From assembly GCF_022376445.1 (NCBI RefSeq), contig NW_025955296.1, forward strand, positions 1 through 43,372: a stretch of DNA of 43,372 nucleotides. The letters run 5' to 3'. Shown piece after piece: positions 34,272-41,541 of this stretch. Source of the DNA: Fomitopsis serialis. Lineage: Eukaryota; Basidiomycota; Agaricomycetes; Polyporales; Fomitopsidaceae. The position numbers and the translations under genes are program-made. Position 1 is the first letter of the stretch. Every line of letters begins with the position of its first letter. The notes below the pieces were generated by a model, which was given only the letters and a program-made list of their open reading frames with translations, did no database searches and was not told the origin of the DNA.

Positions 34272-35604
34272 TGGTAGTATAGAAATTTAGTTTGTAATCG
34301 TACGACCTACCCGGCTACACATTTTACATATTCCGAGGGTTGTGACGAGCTGTCAGGCCCCATGGTCCCAGCTCCGAGTCCGAATGCTTGCCCGAAGTCC
34401 CGGCCCGAGAGTGTGACCAAACACTCGGCCCGCGGACCAGTCCGCACTCCCGGCCCGAGAATATGACCAAATACTCGGCCCGCGCACCAGTCGAGAATCC
34501 CGGCCCGAGAATATGACCAAACACTCGGCCCGCGCACCAGCCCAAACTCTCGGCGCGAGGTATCAGGCATGCTCTTAGCCCGAGCAATGTTGAGAACTCA
34601 AGGCCTGAGTTGTGTGCCCAACTCTCGGCCCGAGCACTTCCCAAACCCTCGGTCCGAGCACTCTTTCACAGGCTCGGGCCGAGCGACCAGGCAAATACTC
34701 GGCCCGGGTTAGGTGAACGAGGTGTTGGCCGGAATGTCGTATGCCTGTATACATAGTGACCGCGTGGCCATGGCAGAGCAAAGTTGTATCTTAGAGGGAC
34801 TGTCGGTGCTCTGGTAATTCATACGAGGACATGAAATGTACTTTTGCCCGTGATGGCATCCTGCACTATCGCATGCCAAGTAATGGAGTTCGGTGATCAT
34901 CCTGGCTCATTTGGAGAAATTGAAAGCACGACAGCAGGAATACATGTGTAAGCATTTGGAACCAAGGGCTCAATCCATTAACATTCCATCCCGCGCCTCC
35001 ACCACATCAAACAGCAACATAATCCTTTCCAGCCTGGCATCAATCCCGGAAATGTCAAGGGACATTTCGCTGCTCTCGTACGTCACCGACATGACGATCT
35101 GTCCACACAGATATCGCCTGATCGAATATGTGTGTGGCCGCTCGGGCACCACTTCGGCATAACTAAATATTAATGTCACAATCTTGATGTACATTGAACC
35201 GTGGGAAGCACTCACGGGATAGACAATGCGAATGGAAGCAATCCCAGCTGAGGAAAGGAAAGGCTTCGAGCCGGAAAGACTGCCAATGCCGGTTAATGCG
35301 CGCGGTGGGATAGGTGCGGACCAATGAGAACGCACCATGTCCATATGGCAAGTCAACACAAATAAGAGCTGGGTGTGGATGGGAAGGTGATGGGGGTAAA
35401 ATATCACAGTTACCATTACAGAAGGCGGGCTGCGAAATGGCCTGTCGGCAACGTGCCACACGTGCCGAGCAGACTATACCCAAGAAGGCATGTCTCCCCG
35501 AATGTAATCACGTGCTCAGCATCGGCGATCAGTTGATGATAACGCTTCGCACTCGCATGTTGTCCACACCTACTCCTGTATCGTACACTATCCGCGTTGT
35601 CTGG
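34272..35604. other. Region downstream of the KDZ transposase; array plus unresolved short frames
   Basis: After the transposase stop come a CTCGGCCCG array (34380-34720), then about 900 bp without a gene I can model. A minus-strand segment around 34970-35300 has readable pieces (ERPHTYSIRRYLCGQIVMSV, SLDISGIDARLERIMLLFDV) and a possible 53-nt intron at about 35162-35214, but the exon phases on the two sides do not agree. It may be a decayed cargo gene. I do not call it. Confidence 0.4.
34380..34720. repeat. About 50-bp tandem array with CTCGGCCCG core
   Basis: Paired modules of the type CCCGGCCCGAGAATATGACC and AAACACTCGGCCCGCGCACC repeat about three times regularly and then as degenerate single copies up to about 34710. 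The half-module of about 25 bp and the CTCGGCCCG core match the array at 10477-10636. Confidence 0.75.
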
Positions 35605-36626
35605 ACCGAGCTGCTCAACAACAATGAACACCATGCTCGCCGAACTCCTCGCGGACAGCCAAAGTCACATCATGATCCGAAGGCCCTCAAAAATCTCGCC
35701 AAGGCAAAGCAGAATCCTGCAATGCCCAGCGCGCTTAACAATTTTCTCGTGGGCATCGTAAGCTGCCCCAGTATCGTTTGCTTGTCGTGCAGCTAACATA
35801 CGACCAATGCAGTCGGTCTCTGCCCTCATGATCGGCCTCCAGGAGTTGTTGAAGCCAGAGGTGGCCGCTACGTATGGTCTTACCGAAGCAATGACCACTT
35901 ACTGTGAGATTGTGGCACCCCGGGGAAGCAACGACTTGGCCATTGTCACGAATGTGATCGAGGCTGTATCCGGCATCGCACCAGGGCAAAGTGCGACGCC
36001 CGCTCCCACCGGAACCAGCGACACTCCTTCCGCGAGCACAACGGTAAAGTGTTTCGGTCTAAGCACAAGTTTCCAGCGATGCTAATCCCAGCCACCGGAA
36101 GATCAACTCCCGCAAACCGTCCCCGCCCTGCCGGAAAGCAACACTCCGGAAGCAGTTCTGCAGGAGCTGCGTGAAAACCAGCGCAACATGGATCAGATCA
36201 TCGCCGAGCAGCTCGGAGCGTCGAGAGAACAATACCGCCGTCTCGAGCAGCAACTGGAGTTAGAGAAGTTGCGTGTACGACAATTTAACCACCATTTGCG
36301 TTCTCTGCTTATGCACATTTGTGTCGTAGGACGGAGTTACTGTTCGCGCCGAGCAAATCAGCCGGGCATATCTCCCCCGCTTCCCGAACCCCCCGCCCCT
36401 CAGCCCGGAAATGATGCCGGGAGGCATGTCGAACGATCTATTCAAGTGGTTCAAGCAACTTGGAGGGGCCATGCAGACAATGGATATCTATATCCAGGCG
36501 GAGCTCAACTTCTGGCACGCTGCCGCCCGAGCGAATGCGGCAGAGTGGGAAGCCTGGCAGCGCGGGATGACTCCAAGGGCCCCGGCAGTGGCGTCTCATT
36601 TCCGGGTCACTCAGGCTGGTGAATGA
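35605..36626 (+). CDS. Uncharacterised coiled-coil KDZ cargo protein (5' end uncertain)
   Basis: Exons read with GT...AG introns at about 35761-35812, 36043-36089 and 36273-36330: SHHDPKALKNLAKAKQNPAM and SALNNFLVGI; SALMIGLQELLKPEVAATYG and NDLAIVTNVIEAVSGIAPGQ; a Pro/Thr linker; a coiled coil (LQELRENQRNMDQIIAEQLG, ASREQYRRLEQQLELEKL); and a last exon with MSNDLFKWFKQLGGAMQTMD and LNFWHAAARANAAEWEAWQR, ending at TGA 36624-36626. The start is not clear: no good ATG precedes the first exon in frame and the coordinate given is approximate. It converges with the dioxygenase gene. Family not recognised; helical content suggests a structural or interaction role (inference). Confidence 0.5.
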
Positions 36627-36918
36627 GTAGTGTAGAATTTGTGTCGTTTCACCCAAGTTCCATTCATGTATTCCTCCCACTGCTTGCTTACAATGAAGAC
36701 TTGCACATTTCGCCGAGATGATACGCGGTGTTCCCGGCCCGAAGAAACTCAGTCTCGGCCGGTCAACGATGTGTATGTCGGGGGCTAGTGAAGTGCACAC
36801 ATTTGTAACTTGGACTCGTGGTTGAGTACTGGTCCTGTAACCCTAAACACTACGAGTGCCCAAACGAGAAAACCCATTTCCCCCCCAGCCCAACACATAT
36901 CCCGCTTTCGTAGTACCT

Positions 36919-38297
36919 TCACTCCCAAGTGTTCCGCCAACTCACGTCCGGCATCCCAGCCCAGCGATGTACATTGCGTCGCATAAAGTATGCCACACAT
37001 ATCCGCTCCGCCGACGCCTGTGGAACATCATGGGGGAGGCGAGTGCCCGAGAATGCGGTGACCGTTCCGGTTTTGTAAGGAAGTCGGAGACCCAAAGTCG
37101 GAAACTTGATGTACTGCTCGGGATCGCCACCAATCGTCATCAGGATGTCGTACCATTCCTTCGGAGACAGCATGTCCCGATGAACCGGGCTCGCTCGGTT
37201 CGTGATTACCGAAAGGGCATTGAACGGGTTGTGCCACAAATCTACAATGCTGGCCCGGTCCGGGTCGCTTCGCAGAGCTTCAATAGAGGCACGACCGGCG
37301 TCATACAAATCCGGGTGCATGATGCGCAGCATGCCGGATATGATGATATGCGGATGGGCCATCTCGTCTAACCACATGCGACCGGCCGGGCCGGTGTTCG
37401 GATCCGTGAGCAATCGAGAGACCACGGGGACGTCGTTGGCGCCCTGATAATTTTGAGCGAACAATTCGGGAAGTCTATCCGGAGACGTACAGCGTGTCCG
37501 AGCCAGAACCACCCCGGCGAAAACGCGACACACGCCGGCTTAAGGTCGTCCCCCTCCTGCGGCTCCCGGAAATTCTCGATATTTTCCCTCCAGCTTGCAC
37601 TCGCCTTGGGGCGATTGTGGGAGAGAAGTGGATTGAGACCGATCGTGGCTTGCCATATCGCTCTCTTGTAGTCGGTCATAGACAGTTGGCGGTGGACATA
37701 TGTATTCTGGCGTACCTGGAAGACCTCCGTGATCACGCCGGGAAGGTGCCACATCAGCACCCGGCCCTGATTGTCAGCAATGGTAAGCGGATCCTGGCAG
37801 TCTTCGTATTGCACTCCGGCCAATTCATCATCGTCCGGTACAGTGCATGGATGAGTTGACGCATCCCACTGTACAGTCCCTGCCTGGTGAATCAGTGGAT
37901 GAGCATGTAGGCGAACGATTGATGAGTGCTCACGGCGATTCCTGTACGCGTCGGCCAGCATCTGCGCTGCACGCCTGGCCTGGCGAACCAGATAGACGTC
38001 GAGGAGTAGTCCGGGAAGCGGAGCGGCGCCGGGGCGCGATGCCGGCAGCGAGAGGAAGTAGAGGTACAATGCCTCCAGATACGAGCAGTACTGGTTGTGC
38101 ACTTGGGATACTGTGACCATGGTGGGGATCGATGCAGAGTCGTACGAGCGACGTCGCAAGTCCCCAGACAACGCCGGATGTATATGAGCAACACGTCCCT
38201 GAAAAAAAGCGGCCTCATGGTTACCTTGTGTATAGCATGTGGCTTCCTCATGGCCCAGATAAGGACTTGAAGGATGGCTGACCCGCAGCATGATCAC
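36919..38297 (-). pseudogene. TET/JBP-like 2-oxoglutarate/Fe(II) dioxygenase (KDZ cargo), one frameshift
   Basis: This matches the TET/JBP-type dioxygenases known to travel with KDZ transposons in mushroom-forming fungi; relatives oxidise modified bases in DNA. Start MIMLRVSHPSSPYLGHEE at 38297. N-terminal part: LEALYLYFLSLPASRPG, VYLVRQARRAAQMLADAYRN, DYKRAIWQATIGLNPLLSHN, PACVAFSPGWFWLGHAVRLR. Catalytic part: NPFNALSVITNRASPVHRDM with the HxD iron ligands (His codon 37180-37182, Asp 37174-37176), SPKEWYDILMTIGG, GTVTAFSGTRLPHDVPQ with the distal His, and ERICVAYFMRRNVHRW with the 2-oxoglutarate-binding Arg. The two parts are in different frames: similarity passes from one to the other at RIDFP/ELFAQN, where one base (probably a G) is missing at about 37467-37470. 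The catalytic core is intact but out of frame with the N-terminus. Confidence 0.85.
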
Positions 38298-38429
38298 TAC
38301 TTATCAACACTGATGGGAGATAATATGATCATCTGCCATCCATGGGTTGACGCATCGTCCGACCGGCCGACGCTCCTTTGGCTTGCCTGATCCAGGGCGA
38401 AATTCTAGGGGTACGCCGGTATTGTCCAA

Positions 38430-39950
38430 GGCCGGCCGGAACGTTGGGGACGAGACGTGCCCGGCCGGCCAGTCCTCCGGCCGGCACGTTGGAGCGGGGG
38501 ATGGGATGCTCCGGGTGCACCGCTGGGGGACGCAGGGACAGGGTGCACTCCGGCCGGCACGTTGGAGCGGGGGATGGGATGCTCCGGGTGCACCGCTGGG
38601 GGACGCAGGGACAGGGTGCAGGCCGGCCGGAACATTGGGGACGAGACGTGCCCGGCCGGCCAGCACTCCGGCCGGAACGTTGGAACGGGGGATGGGATGC
38701 TCCGGGTGCACCGCTGGGGGACGCAGGGACAGGGTGCAGGCCGGCCGGAACGTTGGAGACGAGACGTGCCCGGCCGGCCAGCACTCCGGCCGGCACGTTG
38801 GAGCGGGGGATGGGATGCTCCGGGTGCACCGCTGGGGGACGCAGGGACAGGGTGCAGGCCGGCCGGAACGTTGGGGACGAGACGTGCCCGGCCGGCCAGC
38901 ACTCCGGCCGGCACGTTGGAACGGCGGATGGGATGCTCCGGGTGCACCGCTGGGGGACGCAGGGACAGGGTGCAGGCCGGCCGGAACGTTGGAGACGAGA
39001 CGTGCCCGGCCGGCCAGTCCTCCGGCCGGAACGTTGGAACGGGGGATGGGATGCTCCGGGTGCACCGCTGGGGGACGCAGGGACAGGGTGCACTCCGGCC
39101 GGCACGTTGGAGCGGGGGATGGGATGCTCCGGGTGCACCGCTGGGGGACGCAGGGACAGGGTGCAGGCCGGCCGGAACATTGGGGACGAGACGTGCCCGG
39201 CCGGCCAGCACTCCGGCCGGAACGTTGGAACGGGGGATGGGATGCTCCGGGTGCACCGCTGGGGGACGCAGGGACAGGGTGCAGGCCGGCCGGAACGTTG
39301 GAGACGAGACGTGCCCGGCCGGCCAGCACTCCGGCCGGCACGTTGGAGCGGGGGATGGGATGCTCCGGGTGCACCGCTGGGGGACGCAGGGACAGGGTGC
39401 AGGCCGGCCGGAACGTTGGGGACGAGACGTGCCCGGCCGGCCAGCACTCCGGCCGGCACGTTGGAACGGCGGATGGGATGCTCCGGGTGCACCGCTGGGG
39501 GACGCAGGGACAGGGTGCAGGCCGGCCGGAACGTTGGAGACGAGACGTGCCCGGCCGGCCAGTCCTCCGGCCGGAACGTTGGAACGGGGGATGGGATGCT
39601 CCGGGTGCACCGCTGGGGGACGCAGGGACAGGGTGGAGGGCCGGCCGGAACGTTGGAGACGAGACGTGCCCGGCCGGCCAGCACTCCGGCCGGCACGTTG
39701 GAGCGGGGGATGGGATGCTCCGGGTGCACCGCTGGGGGACGCAGGGACAGGGTGCAGGCCGGCCGGAACGTTGGAGACGAGACGTGCCCGGCCGGCCAGT
39801 CCTCCGGCCGGAACGTTGGAACGGGGGATGGGATGCTCCGGGTGCACCGCTGGGGGACGCAGGGACAGGGTGCAGGCCGGCCGGAACGTTGGAGACGAGA
39901 CGTGCCCGGCCGGCCAGCACTCCGGCCGGAACGTTGGAACGCAACCGTCT
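38430..39950. repeat. 118-bp minisatellite with a 545-bp higher-order unit
   Basis: The word ATGGGATGCTCCGG recurs at 38501, 38574, 38692, 38810, 38928, 39046, 39119, 39237, 39355, 39473, 39591, 39710 and 39828. Spacings are 118 bp (one 119), except two short 73-bp units. Four full units plus one short unit make a 545-bp block that is present twice in the same order. Each full unit holds GGCCGGCCGGAACGTTGG and CCCGGCCGGCCAG palindromes. Frames of more than 500 codons run through on both strands because stops are absent; they are not genes. The array lies just inside the right KDZ TIR. Confidence 0.95.
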
Positions 39951-39997
39951 GCAACGTTGACCCGGACCCCTCCGGCCGGCGCCGGCCGCACCGTCTT

Positions 39998-40029
39998 AGA
40001 CGGCCGAATCTCACTCCGGGTCTACCGTT
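39998..40029 (-). repeat. KDZ element right terminal inverted repeat
   Basis: Inverted partner of 3787-3818 (31 of 32). Similarity may extend about 7 nt further out with two mismatches. The flanking sequence at once becomes the 3' end of a different gene fragment (40044 onward). Confidence 0.85.
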
Positions 40030-40043
40030 CGAAACGTCAAATC

Positions 40044-40498
40044 TTACTCAGTAGGCTCACCATGCCCTCCTATAGCATTCAAAGTCTGCAAGAACACCCA
40101 ATTATCAAAGGCTTCCCGTGCGTTTTGCAGGTCAGCTTCAGGAGTGTATGTAGCACGCATGAGCTCGAGAAGATAAGGGAACGGAATATGCACCCGAGAA
40201 CCACAAGTTCCGAACGAAAAGATACCTTGCTGAAAGTAATTGGCCCGTAACTGGGCATCTACGCCTGGGCTATATCCGTTTTCACCCTCATTGAGGAAGT
40301 AAACCTAGATAAGTTGAGACTATTATGAGGCTGTGACACTCATACGTATTACAATAGTACCACTTACATCTATGCCAAGCGAGTCAGGGGCTATGGACAT
40401 GGATCCGGTGACGGCCCAGACAAACATCCGGGAGCGGAAGTTCGCCTCATTGACAAGATGCAGCTGACCTTGGGCTGATGGCGTGAAGTGAGGCTTAG
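40044..40498 (-). pseudogene. 3' fragment of an unknown gene trapped between two KDZ elements
   Basis: Two exons (40498-40368 and 40304-40044) with a clean 63-nt GT...AG intron. Readable sequence: KPHFTPSAQGQLHLVNEANF, MFVWAVTGSMSIAPDSLGID, VYFLNEGENGYSPGVDAQLR, FSFGTCGSRVHIPFPYLLEL, ATYTPEADLQNAREAFDNWV and the terminus GGHGEPTE before TAA. It looks like genuine protein but I do not recognise the family. The stop lies 15 bp from the right KDZ TIR, and the upstream part is cut off where the second KDZ copy begins. Its frame runs on for about 10 codons into sequence shared by both KDZ left flanks. Confidence 0.55.
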
Positions 40499-40860
40499 CC
40501 ACATTATTTAGTGTGTCTAACCCGTTACCAACGGTAAACCCGGAGTGAGATTCGGCCGTCTGGAACGTTGGCCCGGAGGCCGACCGGAGCGAGCAGTCGG
40601 TCGATGCAAGCGTTCCGGCCGGTGGCACCGTGGAATGCTGGGAACGTGGCGGCCGACGCTGAACGGATGCCATGAGCGGTGTGGTGGCCAGGATGCATGG
40701 GTTTCCCCACACGTCTGGGTAGGCTCGGCCGTCCATTACCATTCTTCAAATGAGACGCTCCGGCCGGCGAGTGAGCACAACCACTCAAAGCGTGACGGCC
40801 TGTCAACCATGAATGCCTACCAGACGTGGTGGCCGGTATCTCAGAATGCCAGTTCCAGTA

Positions 40861-41403
40861 CTGCTGAGACGTTCCGGCCGGCGATTGATGTAACCTGTCC
40901 GCCGTACCCGGGGCTCGGTAGGTAGGCTCGGCCCGACGTTTCGACGGTCCGGCCGGCGTTGCATATGGCCTGCCGTACCTACCCAGGGCTGGCTGGGTAG
41001 GCTCGGCCCGACGTTTCGACGGTCCGGCCGGCGTTGCATATGGCCTGCCGTACCTACCCAGGGCTGGCTGGGTAGGCTCGGCCCGACGTTTCGACGGTCC
41101 GGCCGGCGTTGCATATGGCCTGCCGTACCTACCCAGGGCTGGCTGGGTAGGCTCGGCCCGACGTTTCGACGGTCCGGCCGGCGTTGCATATGGCCTGCAG
41201 CACCTACCCAGGGCTGGCTGGGTAAGCTCGGCCCGACGTTTCGACGGTCCGGCCGGCGTTGCATATGGCCTGCAGTACCTACCCAGGGCTGGCTGGGTAG
41301 GCTCGGCCCGACGTTTCGACGGTCCGGCCGGCGTTGCATACGGCCTGCAGCACCTACCCAGGGCTGGCTGGGTAGGCTCGGCCCGACGTTTCGACGGTCC
41401 GGC
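40861..41403. repeat. 75-bp tandem array, seven units (copy 2)
   Basis: GTTTCGAC recurs every 75 bp from 40938 to 41388. Units are more alike than in copy 1: after the first, all are the GTTGCATA-GGCCTGC type, while copy 1 mixes two types. This suggests local homogenisation or loss of units after the copies separated. Confidence 0.9.
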
Positions 41404-41541
41404 CTGTGACTCACCGACCGTTTTACCATTTATATTCAGTGCCCATCCGTGATAGATATCATTCGGCGACTTCAGTGTGAGGGACCAGTATAGCATTCAG
41501 ATCATTCCAACGATTTACTACACACATTATGACTATGCCCG

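Larger units (their letters stand above)
3787..40029 (+). mobile_element. KDZ (Kyakuja-Dileera-Zisupton) DNA transposon with cargo genes
   Basis: The element is bounded by 32-bp inverted repeats (3787-3818 and 39998-40029) and encodes a KDZ transposase, so I treat it as one element of 36.2 kb. Removing the nested Plavaka element leaves about 20.2 kb. Cargo comprises three genes left of the transposase, a coiled-coil gene and a TET/JBP-like dioxygenase to its right. Arrays rich in CCGGCCGG lie just inside both ends. I could not find a target-site duplication: 8 bp left is CCGTTACC and 8 bp right is CGAAACGT. About 30 bp outside the left TIR is also shared with the second copy, so the left end may lie nearer 3757. 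The transposase is interrupted and several genes carry frameshifts, so this copy is probably dead. Confidence 0.8.

Noticed and set aside
34970..35483. Minus-strand gene downstream of the KDZ transposase
   Set aside because: Two segments look coding, but a 53-nt intron between them gives incompatible phases and no start or stop fits. I describe it under the intergenic region only.
3787..40029. 8-bp target-site duplication for the KDZ element
   Set aside because: I compared several bases outside both TIRs, also with TIRs extended by 7 nt, and found no match. Either the ends were trimmed or the two ends no longer share their original flanks.
38304..40250. Very long open frames (over 500 codons) on both strands
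   Set aside because: They run through the 118-bp minisatellite, whose GC-rich unit has no stop in several frames. The length is not a multiple of three, so the same peptide cycles through all frames. No family motif is present.
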